Shown here in pieces: positions 10,549 through 18,434 of a stretch of DNA of 64,000 bases. Under the pieces are notes generated by a model. The model ran no database searches. It saw only the letters and a program-made list of their open reading frames with translations, and had not been told where the DNA came from. Positions within the stretch are counted from its first letter, which is position 1. Each line of letters opens with the position of its first letter. The DNA is from Tenacibaculum ovolyticum DSM 18103 (GTDB taxonomy: Bacteria; Bacteroidota; Bacteroidia; Flavobacteriales; Flavobacteriaceae): positions 588,439-652,438 of the forward strand of contig NZ_KE387163.1 in NCBI RefSeq assembly GCF_000430545.1. The letters are read 5' to 3'. Both the position numbers and the translations under genes were made by a program.

Positions 10549-11490
10549 ATGAAAATAAAATATCTATTCTTCTTTTTTATTTTATTGAACACTTCTCTTT
10601 ACGCTCAAGTAAAGATAGGAGATAATCCTTCTGCGATACATTCAAACTCTATATTAGAACTAGAAAGTATTGACAAAGCTTTAGTTATAAGTCGTATGTC
10701 TGATCTTCAGATGAATGCCATTATCCCTTTAAGAGGAGCTTTAATCTTTAATACTGATCAAAATTGTGTTTTTATATATGATGGAACTTCTTGGAGAAGT
10801 TTATGTAATACAGGTGCAGGTATAAACGTTACTACTTCATCAACAGCTCCAACATCTAATAATTTAGGCGATTTTTGGATTAACGATACATTAAACAACT
10901 CTACAAGTATTTGGGACGGTGCTAGTTGGATATCAATAGATAACAACCCAAGAAGAGGTAATGGAATACCTGACGCAACAACAGCTCCAAATGCAATTGC
11001 TGGTGATGTATATATAGATAGTACCACAGGGATTATTTACGCATATGATGGTATTGGTTGGGTTAGTTCTAATGCAACTCCATCTGCCAACAATGGACTT
11101 TTAGTTGATGTTACAAATACCATTCAACTAGGTGGTGTCTTAATTAAGCCTACAACAATAGAAACAGATGTTACAAATACACTTGCCATTACCGGTTTAC
11201 AAAATGGTGATGTTACGCAAGATGATATCGTAACAGTAAATAGAACCACAGGTCAATTACGAAAAATAAGTGCTTCTAATTTATTTAGAGAAGAAGTAGC
11301 TGAAATAATTGCCACGAATGGTCAAGTACAATTTACACCTCCATTAGTTATTACAGACTCTAAGAAAGTAAATATCTATAGAAATGGTGTACGAGTAGAT
11401 TTTACTGTAGTTAATACAACTACAATAGAAATAGAACCTGAAGCAGTTTGCTATTCAGGTGATCAAATAAGAATAGTTCAATTTTACTAA
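10549..11490 (+). CDS. Exported tail-fibre-like repeat protein
   Basis: A 313-residue protein with a signal peptide (residues 1-20, hydrophobic core then LYAQ). It contains three copies of a short repeat of the form G-D-x-x-(I/F)-D ... Y/W-D-G-x-x-W-x-S: near residues 65-79 (IYDGTSWRS), 109-127 (NLGDFWIND, IWDGASWIS) and 146-172 (IAGDVYIDS, AYDGIGWVSS). The C-terminal 140 residues (from QLGGVLI) are homologous to the C-terminal part of the next protein: LGG-x-L strand repeats, then NLFRE, then YRNGVRVDF and a final YSGDQIRIVQFY. Such repeats occur in Bacteroidetes surface and tail-fibre-like proteins. No sorting domain is seen. It probably forms part of a surface structure, which is inference. 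Confidence 0.75.
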   Translation: MKIKYLFFFFILLNTSLYAQVKIGDNPSAIHSNSILELESIDKALVISRMSDLQMNAIIPLRGALIFNTDQNCVFIYDGTSWRSLCNTGAGINVTTSSTAPTSNNLGDFWINDTLNNSTSIWDGASWISIDNNPRRGNGIPDATTAPNAIAGDVYIDSTTGIIYAYDGIGWVSSNATPSANNGLLVDVTNTIQLGGVLIKPTTIETDVTNTLAITGLQNGDVTQDDIVTVNRTTGQLRKISASNLFREEVAEIIATNGQVQFTPPLVITDSKKVNIYRNGVRVDFTVVNTTTIEIEPEAVCYSGDQIRIVQFY

Positions 11491-11528
11491 ATAAACCCCA
11501 ATTATAAACTTTAAAACAATCATTTTTT

Positions 11529-12260
11529 ATGAGAACAATTACAAACAAATTTAAAATAGCACTAGTTGCCGTTGGTCTTTTAACTATCGGAACTGTTAGT
11601 GCACAGACAACAACTGGTGATCTTACAGTACAAACAGCTACTACTTTAGGTAATGCTGGTGGTGTTGTAAAATTAGTAGATAACAAAGGTACAATTAAGT
11701 ACTTACAAGCTGAAAATGGTTTAACTTCTTTTACAAATACAACTCCATCTGGTGGTGTAGTTACTACTTGGCAATTAGGTGGTACTTTAACAGAGAATAC
11801 TTATATTACAGCTGTTGGAGAATCTGCTCCTGCCGCTGGAGATCAAAAAGAATTTGCTTTAGATGGTTTAGAATTAGTAACTGCTGGTACAGCATCTATA
11901 AATGCTGTTGACCGTGAAGCTCATGGTAATGTAGGTACAGGGTTCACTGTATTAATTAGAGATGAAGCAACTGGTGCTGTTCAAAAAATACAACTTTCTG
12001 ATTTATTTGAAGTTACAGCTATCAGAAGAGAAGCTACTCCTGCAACTAACACTACTCCAGGTGTACAAAACATCGTTATCGCTGGTTTACCAGTTATTAA
12101 TGCTGCAAACGAAGCTAAGTTGTTTGTGTTCAGAAATGGTGTGAAATTACGTTGGACTACTGATTTTACAGGAGCTACTGCTGGATCTATTGACATAAAC
12201 ATATCTGCTGATTTACCTCTATACGCAGGTGATGTAATTGAAATACACTATATAAACTAA
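11529..12260 (+). CDS. Exported protein, paralogue of the C-terminal half of its upstream neighbour
   Basis: A 243-residue protein with a clear signal peptide ending in VSAQ (about residue 26). The mature part is Thr-, Gly- and Ala-rich and predicted to be beta-structured. WQLGGTLTENTYI near residue 80, the LIRDEATGAVQKIQLSDLF segment (about 139-157), VFRNGVKLRWT (about 199-209) and the end LYAGDVIEIHYIN match the same order of motifs in the neighbour at 10549-11490. The two genes are 38 bp apart and face the same way. No type IX C-terminal domain is seen. The final strands may be a polymerisation or assembly module, which is inference. Confidence 0.72.
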   Translation: MRTITNKFKIALVAVGLLTIGTVSAQTTTGDLTVQTATTLGNAGGVVKLVDNKGTIKYLQAENGLTSFTNTTPSGGVVTTWQLGGTLTENTYITAVGESAPAAGDQKEFALDGLELVTAGTASINAVDREAHGNVGTGFTVLIRDEATGAVQKIQLSDLFEVTAIRREATPATNTTPGVQNIVIAGLPVINAANEAKLFVFRNGVKLRWTTDFTGATAGSIDINISADLPLYAGDVIEIHYIN

Positions 12261-12300
12261 TCATTTTTGATTAATTTAATAGTCAAATTATTATAAACTT

Positions 12301-12336
12301 CTACATTGGTTCTACCAATAAATAGAACCAATGTAG
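12301..12336 (+). terminator. Hairpin in the gap after the second surface-protein gene
   Basis: A perfect 14-bp stem (CTACATTGGTTCTA with TAGAACCAATGTAG) and an 8-nt loop, 41 nt after the stop. There is no T tract on the plus side, so it may be an attenuator or an mRNA-stabilising hairpin rather than a classic terminator. Confidence 0.5.
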
Positions 12337-12532
12337 ATATTAACACACAAAAGAACTCTATTAGAACTGTTAATAACATTAAATTAGATGATCCTAGTAT
12401 ATTAAAAACTTCACTTATAGCTTTACTTATTCACTAATTATTAGTGTTTTAAAGTTATAAATAAAAAATTACATACTAAATAAAGACAGAAGAACTACTT
12501 CTCGAATTACAAGTTTAGTTTTATAGTAAAAA

Positions 12533-13603
12533 ATGAAAAAAAACAATAAACATATAGTTATATTAGTTTTAATATTGATATTTATCTCTTTAAATATCAA
12601 TGCACAAGAAGTTAATGTTGTTGATAAGAAAGGAACTATTGTATCTGTAAACAATAATCAGGTAACTTCCAGTAATACGCAGCCAACTACTCCTCTACAA
12701 AGTGATATTTGGTTTGATACTTTAAATAGTGAAGTTAAAATTTACGATGATGCACCAATACCAACTGGTACTTGGAGAAGTCTTTCTGATTATTATAGCG
12801 ACAATATTTACAATACTAATGGTACATTAACATCAAATAGAACTGTAAATGGTGGAGGAAATGAATTTTATTTTTCTAACCTCACTTGGTTTCAAATAAG
12901 TAACACTAACTTTATACGTATACAATCTGATGGTTTTTTAGATCTTGTAGCAGCATCTGCTATAAATCTTCAGACTAGTGATACACAACTTACAGGTAAT
13001 ATTTCTGTAGCTGGTGGATATAGAGATAGTACTCCTAGTTACGGTACTGCTGGTCAAATATTATCATCAACAGTTACTGGTACTGATTGGGTTGATAATC
13101 CTGCTGTAACTTCAGGTGATATTAAAAATGGAGTTCAAGCTGCTGATCATGCTGGCTGGTATATTTTAGATGGTAGAGCTACTAGTAGTTTATCTGCAAC
13201 TGCACAAGCTGCTGCAAACGCTCTAGGTTTCCCAACAAATTTACCTGATGCAGCCAATCGTGTATTAAAGCACCCTAATGGAGGAGAAACTATTGGAGCA
13301 ACCGGAGGTCAAGTAAATACTACATTAGTTCAAGCAAATTTACCTAACATCAATTTTCCAACAGCAACAACAACTACTAATGGAAATCATAACCATACAA
13401 TTCCTAGAACAGCTGCTGCTCGACCGGTAAGACATAATTTTGATGGAAATTTAACTTTTTATGCTGGTGGTGGTAATACCAACACTTCTACTACTGGGAA
13501 TCATAATCATACTGTAACTGTTAGTAGTGGTGGTAGTGATCAATCTTTTGAACGTTACCAACCTTATTTAGTAGTAAATACCTTTATTTATTTAGGCTTA
13601 TGA
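12533..13603 (+). CDS. Exported phage-tail-collar / short-tail-fibre-like protein
   Basis: A 356-residue protein with a signal peptide (residues 1-25, ending in INAQ). The N-terminal part has a degenerate copy of the G-D/W-x-S repeat seen at 10549 (SDIWFD, then GTWRSLSD). A tail-fibre-type stretch follows (GTLTSNRTVNGGG). From about residue 200 it resembles phage collar and microcystin-dependent-protein domains: GWYILDGR, then LPDAANRVLKHP, GGQVNTTLVQANLP, two NHNHT motifs, and YQPYLVVNTFIYLGL at the C-terminus. In T4-type fibres such HxH pairs bind metal in the trimeric tip. Probably a secreted or surface-bound adhesin. Its stop overlaps the start of the next gene by 4 nt (ATGA), so the two are translationally coupled. 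Confidence 0.78.
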   Translation: MKKNNKHIVILVLILIFISLNINAQEVNVVDKKGTIVSVNNNQVTSSNTQPTTPLQSDIWFDTLNSEVKIYDDAPIPTGTWRSLSDYYSDNIYNTNGTLTSNRTVNGGGNEFYFSNLTWFQISNTNFIRIQSDGFLDLVAASAINLQTSDTQLTGNISVAGGYRDSTPSYGTAGQILSSTVTGTDWVDNPAVTSGDIKNGVQAADHAGWYILDGRATSSLSATAQAAANALGFPTNLPDAANRVLKHPNGGETIGATGGQVNTTLVQANLPNINFPTATTTTNGNHNHTIPRTAAARPVRHNFDGNLTFYAGGGNTNTSTTGNHNHTVTVSSGGSDQSFERYQPYLVVNTFIYLGL

Positions 13604-14754
13604 GAAACTTAGCCTTTATATTATTTTCATCTTATTTATCTGCACAAACAGCCTTTTTTAATTCAGGAAATGTGCAATTACATGATGGAGCCAAAATTGG
13701 CTTCCACACAGATGTTGTAAATAACGGTGTCTTAAATAATTATATTGGTTTTGCTGGATTTTATGCCAATACTGAAACTAGAATTATTTCTGGTAGTAAT
13801 AGAGTAGCATTTTTTGATGTTGAGATTGATGCTTCAAATAACCTAGAACTTCAAAATTCTTTGGGTGTAAGAAATCAATTAGACTTTATAAATGGTACTG
13901 TGGTTACGCCAAGAAATAATCCAAACATTTCTCTTGATTTTATTAATTACGATAGCTATGCAGGAGAAGATGATGTAAGACATGTTGATGGTTACTCTTC
14001 AATAAGAGGTGGTGATCCTAGTTTTACTTTTCCAATTGGTGATGGTACTTTGCTACGACCAATGAGAATACCAAATAAAAATCAATACGATTTATTTAAA
14101 GGAGCTTATTTTTATGAAGATCCTAACTCACCTATTACTTTTTCTACAAACTTTTTAACAGATCAAAAACAAGTAATGCTTGAGAATATTAGTAATCTTG
14201 AGTTCTGGGATTTAGATGGAAGTAAAGAAACTAGAATTACATTAACTTGGGATGCTAGAAGTGATATTTCAGCTATTTCTGATCAGGTTTCATTACTAAC
14301 CGTAGTTGGTTGGAGTATTGCCGAAAACAGATGGGAAAACTTAAATGTTTTAAATGTTACTGGTGATTTAACTAGTGGTGAAATTACATCTGCTGTATTT
14401 GTGCCCGATAATTATGAAGTAATTACAATTGGTTCAATTGTAAAAGATGTTATTGAAACAGATAGTAATAATATATTAATATCACCAAATGGTGACAATC
14501 TTAATGATTTTTTAGTTTTTGATGAAGTAGCCCAATATTCAAACAATAACCTTGTTATTTTTAATCGTTGGGGTAACATAGTGTACCAAACTGATGAATA
14601 TAAAAATAATTGGAATGGTATTTCATCAGGTAGAGCTACCTTTAAAAAAACAGATAAGTTGCCAGATGGAACGTATTTTTATGTTTTAAAATTAGGAGAT
14701 ACACCTGCTTCTTTAATTACAGAAAAAAAAGGATGGGTTTATATTCATAGATAA
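13600..14754 (+). CDS. Type IX secretion substrate with gliding-motility-associated C-terminal domain (CHU_C type)
   Basis: A 384-residue exported protein. A short signal peptide (residues 1-15, ending in LSAQ) is followed by a beta-rich region. The last 90 residues form a CHU_C/type-B sorting domain: ISPNGDNLNDFLVF (about 290-303), VIFNRWGNIVYQT (about 314-326), NWNG, LPDGTYFYVLK (about 357-367) and a C-terminal KKGWVYIHR. Such domains direct export by the Por/type IX system and were first noted in gliding proteins such as SprB. Its coupling to the collar-like gene suggests it anchors or presents that protein on the cell surface. No SprF/PorP partner, which type-B substrates often need, is encoded in the window. 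The mid-domain function is unknown. Confidence 0.85.
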   Translation: MRNLAFILFSSYLSAQTAFFNSGNVQLHDGAKIGFHTDVVNNGVLNNYIGFAGFYANTETRIISGSNRVAFFDVEIDASNNLELQNSLGVRNQLDFINGTVVTPRNNPNISLDFINYDSYAGEDDVRHVDGYSSIRGGDPSFTFPIGDGTLLRPMRIPNKNQYDLFKGAYFYEDPNSPITFSTNFLTDQKQVMLENISNLEFWDLDGSKETRITLTWDARSDISAISDQVSLLTVVGWSIAENRWENLNVLNVTGDLTSGEITSAVFVPDNYEVITIGSIVKDVIETDSNNILISPNGDNLNDFLVFDEVAQYSNNNLVIFNRWGNIVYQTDEYKNNWNGISSGRATFKKTDKLPDGTYFYVLKLGDTPASLITEKKGWVYIHR

Positions 14755-15090
14755 TAAACTTCGTATTTTAAACAATACATTTATAATTTTCACAATCTCT
14801 TTTATTAGTTAATTTTATATAAACAATAAAAAGACAACTTACCTCCTACTTCTTCAACTCAATTCCACCTCTTCCAATAAGATAACTTTTATTTTTTCTT
14901 CTTATAGCATATCATATTTGTTATACTTTAAGTAATTACTCCCATTTCTATCTCCTAGTACCAATCACTTTTAAAATTTAAAGAATAAACGCTACACCTT
15001 ATATCTAACTTAACATTTTATAACAATTAGAAAAATCTAATTAACGTATATTGCACTCCTATTAAACGGTTAAAAATATAAGTAAATAAA
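14755..15090. other. Gene-free AT-rich spacer before the PLP-enzyme gene
   Basis: 336 bp without a supported gene. No strong terminator follows the CHU_C gene. Near the right end TATATTGC (15049-15056) is a relaxed form of the -7 box, 34 nt before the ATG at 15091. Nothing else stands out. Confidence 0.45.
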
Positions 15091-16920
15091 ATGCAAAATT
15101 ATATTAAAGAAGTATTAAAAAATATGCCAGCTGGTTGGCTGAGTACAACAACTCATCGGTTAGATATTTATGATGAAAAATTAGCTAAAACTCAATTTTT
15201 AGAACAGTTTGAAAACTTATTTAATAGTAATAATTTTGAAGCATCAGTATTAAACCAACTGCCTACTGCTTATGACTATATTCGATTAGGTCATCCATTA
15301 TCTTGTGTACTAGAATGGAGTATTGCTAATTTAAATGCTATAAATGCGGCAAACGTAATTAGTTTTTCTTCTAAGACCATTCCTGTTTTATCAATTCTTA
15401 GAAAAAATTTATTAGAAAATAAAAATACCCAAATTATTTATAGAGATAAATTACCTAAAACTCTAAATACAGAAATACTACGTAATGTTTATGGTTATAA
15501 TTTTGAATTAAAAAAAATTCAGAAAACAGAAGATATTACTACTTTTAATGGCAGTGTAATTTTTATTTCACAACAAGAAGAGATTTGTAATTTTAATTTA
15601 ACCTCAAAAGTTGATTTTTTTATAAATACTCATAATGATTTAGGTAGTATTTTAGTTATAAATGGTGATAAAAACAAAAATTACATTTCAGACATACAAC
15701 ATGTTAGGAGAAGAGAAACTATCGCTATGACTCCCATTAATAGCTTTACTGCTTTAAAAACAATATTAAAAGAGTCTTCTTTTAATATTAACAAGAATAA
15801 TGTTGAAACAGATAAAACAACTGTTGTAGATTCAATTCAAAAAGTTACTGGTACAAATACAAAACCATTAGTAGCTTCTAGTGGCCTATCTATTCAATAT
15901 GCTATTTTAATGGGCCTAATACATGATGCCCTTGAAAATCATAAAGGAAAAGCTATTAAAATAGTTGTTCCTCCGAATTGCTATGGTGGAACAAACGATC
16001 AGGCAAGACGTATTGCTGCTTGTATTGATAATGTTGATGTTGTTGATTTACCTGTTGATGGAGGAAATGACATGAATAAGAGTATTGATCTTGTTTTAGC
16101 AAAAATAGCAACCGAAGATGCTGTTCCGTACATAATTGCTGAAATTCCTACAAACCCAAGAGTTGAAGTTCCAGATCTTATTATTTTAAAAGAAGTTTTA
16201 GGAAAAGAACGTAAAACAGCTACAGGAAAAATAGCTATTGATCCTGTTTTTATTTTAGATCAAACATTTTGTCCTAATGTTCACTTTTTAGGTGAAGGTG
16301 AAATACTATCAACAGTTCGTACTATTTCTTTTGCTAGTGGTTCTAAATTTCCAAGCGGAGGTAAATGTACTGCCGGTTACTGTATAGGTAATAAGAAAAC
16401 AGATAGTTTAATTGAAAAAATTGAATTGCATCTTACTCTTTGTGACAATGAAGCTACATCTCATCAATATGAAATATTAGCACAGCAATTGCCATCAATG
16501 AATCAAAGAATTGATGCTGCTTACAAAAACACTCGTGAGTTTGTAAATTATATTAATGATATTTTACCAGAAGCTAAAATAAATTTTGTTTCAGAAGAGT
16601 TAGCTGAAAAGGGGTTTACTCCTTCTGTATTTTCTTTAGATCTTCCTACAAAAGGAAATACTGATGAAGAGAGAGAAACTTATAAAAGAGCATTAAATTT
16701 AAAATTAATTAATTTAATGATTAATCAAATTCCGAACGAAAGTAAGTATTGCGTTAGTTACGGTCAATTAAAAGGATGTTACTGGACAATACCTGCTACA
16801 TCTACTCAAGGAACAACGAAAGAAGGTGATAAAGACTATATTGCTCGTGTAGCCCTTTCTGCAAATATGAACATTGAACTTCATAAAAAAATATTTTTGG
16901 ACTTTGTAAAAAGTATTTAA
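15091..16920 (+). CDS. PLP-dependent enzyme of the Cys/Met metabolism family, with a long N-terminal extension
   Basis: A 609-residue protein whose C-terminal 400 residues resemble cystathionine gamma-synthase-type enzymes. SSGLSIQYAI near 263-272 occupies the phosphate-loop region. EIPTNPRVEVPDL (351-363) matches the conserved E-x-P-x-NP. LDQTFCPN (389-396) holds the PLP-ring Asp. SGSKFPSGG (416-424) contains the probable PLP Lys419. Family members are usually near 390 residues with the Lys around 200, so about 200 residues at the N-terminus are extra. That region has no recognised motif. Transsulfuration or lyase activity on a sulfur amino acid is likely; the reaction is unknown. It is flanked by spacers and followed by a strong terminator, so it is monocistronic. 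Confidence 0.75.
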   Translation: MQNYIKEVLKNMPAGWLSTTTHRLDIYDEKLAKTQFLEQFENLFNSNNFEASVLNQLPTAYDYIRLGHPLSCVLEWSIANLNAINAANVISFSSKTIPVLSILRKNLLENKNTQIIYRDKLPKTLNTEILRNVYGYNFELKKIQKTEDITTFNGSVIFISQQEEICNFNLTSKVDFFINTHNDLGSILVINGDKNKNYISDIQHVRRRETIAMTPINSFTALKTILKESSFNINKNNVETDKTTVVDSIQKVTGTNTKPLVASSGLSIQYAILMGLIHDALENHKGKAIKIVVPPNCYGGTNDQARRIAACIDNVDVVDLPVDGGNDMNKSIDLVLAKIATEDAVPYIIAEIPTNPRVEVPDLIILKEVLGKERKTATGKIAIDPVFILDQTFCPNVHFLGEGEILSTVRTISFASGSKFPSGGKCTAGYCIGNKKTDSLIEKIELHLTLCDNEATSHQYEILAQQLPSMNQRIDAAYKNTREFVNYINDILPEAKINFVSEELAEKGFTPSVFSLDLPTKGNTDEERETYKRALNLKLINLMINQIPNESKYCVSYGQLKGCYWTIPATSTQGTTKEGDKDYIARVALSANMNIELHKKIFLDFVKSI

Positions 16921-16922
16921 TA

Positions 16923-16960
16923 AATTAGGGAGGTAATAACATTACCTCCCTAATTATTTT
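16923..16960 (+). terminator. Rho-independent terminator after the PLP-enzyme gene
   Basis: A perfect 15-bp stem (AATTAGGGAGGTAAT with its complement) around a 3-nt loop (AAC), followed by ATTTTT. It begins 2 nt after the stop codon. Confidence 0.9.
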
Positions 16961-17328
16961 TACACAACTAATATTACCTCTTTACTAAAACAGCCTACTT
17001 ACTTGTTATCAAAAAACTTGATAAACTTCTCTTCTTTCTTTTAAAATTATACCAAAAACAATTACAATTCTCCTAAAAAGGTTTGATTAAAATATAAATT
17101 AAACCCTATAAAATACTATCTAAATAATGTTAATTCAACATTCAATTATTTTATAATAAAATATATTACATCTATTATTTAGTCATCCCCCTTAAAAACA
17201 AAAAACTGCAATTTTGTTAAATAATTAAATTTTTAGTATTTTTTTTATTAATTTTTAGAGAAAACAATACTTAATACCTATATTCGCCAATAATTTAATC
17301 AACCATAACATTCATAACCCTTCCAAAA
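16961..17328. other. Gene-free AT-rich spacer before the metallopeptidase gene
   Basis: About 370 bp. No open frame, repeat or strong hairpin is supported. TATATTCG (about 17279-17286), a one-base variant of the -7 box, lies about 43 nt before the ATG at 17329 and may be its promoter. Confidence 0.45.
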
Positions 17329-18201
17329 ATGAAAAAAATTATTAAATTAATGACGTTAGCTATTTTAGTTTCGTTACAAAGTTGTGACAAACAAGAAATA
17401 GAAAAAGATTTAGACTTAAACGCTAATTCACCAGAAACAGGTCTTTTGCCTAGTGAAATAAATAATCACAATGCAATGCACAACTGTGCTACTGTATCTC
17501 AATTTGGGCCTAATTCTTATTGGGCTAATACTATAGTAAATGCTAGTGAAACAAATTTCTTAAAGCAACAAAATAACAAAGCATCAAGTCTTTTTGGTAT
17601 ATCTAATGTACCTCTTTATTTTGCAGGAGGAGACGGTACATTTAATGCATTATCTTATTCAGCAGGTTATATTATCTGGGGAGAACAAATGTTGAGTGGA
17701 GCTTTAAACTACGGAAGATCTGCTGTAGCATATATTGTAGCACACGAAGTTGCGCATCAAATACAATTTAGACAAGGATATCCTTCAGTAACTGGAGCAT
17801 CTAATACAGAATTAGAAGCAGATGGATTTGCTGGATATTTCTTAAGAAGAAGTTATACTACTAACTGGTCTGATGTAATTCCTGCATACAACTTTGCACA
17901 ATCTATAGCTGGTTCTAATGGATCATCTCACGGAACTGCTGCACAAAGACGTTCTTCTGTAAGATTAGGATGGTTATTAGCAAATAACGGTGCTTTATCT
18001 AACGCAGACCTTGATTACAACTTTTTTTACTACTATAATAGCTATATTCTTCCTGGTAAATTAAAATCAAGTAATCTTGAAAAGCCTAAAAAGATAAATG
18101 ACGAGTTACATAAATTTATGTTAACTAAAATAGAAGAGTTAAACGATATTCATACAGGAAAAATTTCTGAAGAAGAATACGCTAACTTAGGTAATAACTA
18201 A
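17329..18201 (+). CDS. Lipoprotein zinc metallopeptidase (HExxH type)
   Basis: A 290-residue lipoprotein: residues 1-18 form a signal peptide and Cys19 follows the lipobox (LQSC). A catalytic zinc motif HEVAH lies at residues 139-143, followed 18 residues later by ELEADGFAG (161-169), whose Glu is the expected third ligand. This arrangement, with a hydrophobic helix before the His motif, resembles the neutral zinc metallopeptidase (YpfJ-like, PF04228) and related M48-like families. The C-terminal 60 residues are charged and may be a separate tail. It stands alone with its own terminator. The substrate is unknown; placement in the outer membrane or periplasm is inferred from the lipobox. Confidence 0.8.
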   Translation: MKKIIKLMTLAILVSLQSCDKQEIEKDLDLNANSPETGLLPSEINNHNAMHNCATVSQFGPNSYWANTIVNASETNFLKQQNNKASSLFGISNVPLYFAGGDGTFNALSYSAGYIIWGEQMLSGALNYGRSAVAYIVAHEVAHQIQFRQGYPSVTGASNTELEADGFAGYFLRRSYTTNWSDVIPAYNFAQSIAGSNGSSHGTAAQRRSSVRLGWLLANNGALSNADLDYNFFYYYNSYILPGKLKSSNLEKPKKINDELHKFMLTKIEELNDIHTGKISEEEYANLGNN

Positions 18202-18233
18202 AAATAATATTAAATAACGGTTGATTATTTTAT

Positions 18234-18264
18234 AAAGAGAGAGATTTAAAAATCTCTCTCTTTT
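18234..18264 (+). terminator. Rho-independent terminator after the metallopeptidase gene
   Basis: AAAGAGAGAGATT pairs with AATCTCTCTCTTT across a 4-nt loop and runs into TTTTATT, 32 nt after the stop. Confidence 0.85.
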
Positions 18265-18365
18265 ATTATTTATATACTTCATCTTTTCAATTACATTATC
18301 AACTCCTTTTTATATACTATATTTTCAATTCTTTAATTTTCTTTTATTATAACAATATTTAAATC

Positions 18366-18379
18366 ATGATTTTTATCAT
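18366..18379. promoter_or_regulatory. FNR/DNR-like palindrome ATGAT-N4-ATCAT upstream of the porin-ric operon
   Basis: The sequence ATGATTTTTATCAT is a perfect palindrome with the TGAT-N4-ATCA core of FNR and NO-sensing DNR sites (full consensus TTGAT-N4-ATCAA). It lies 55 nt before the porin ATG. The second gene of the operon, ric, repairs clusters after nitric oxide damage, which fits such a regulator. No regulator gene of this family is in the window. Confidence 0.45.
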
Positions 18380-18434
18380 ACTTTAAAGATATATATATAC
18401 AGAAATTTGCTAATAAATTCTAAAATAGAAGATT

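Noticed and set aside
12469..12654. Minus-strand open frame over the signal peptide of the collar-like gene
   Set aside because: It is a shadow of a well-supported plus-strand gene and has no recognisable features.
10549..14754. Prophage remnant
   Set aside because: Only tail-fibre-like parts are present, all with bacterial signal peptides, and one has a type IX sorting domain. There is no integrase, capsid, portal, lysis gene or attachment repeat.
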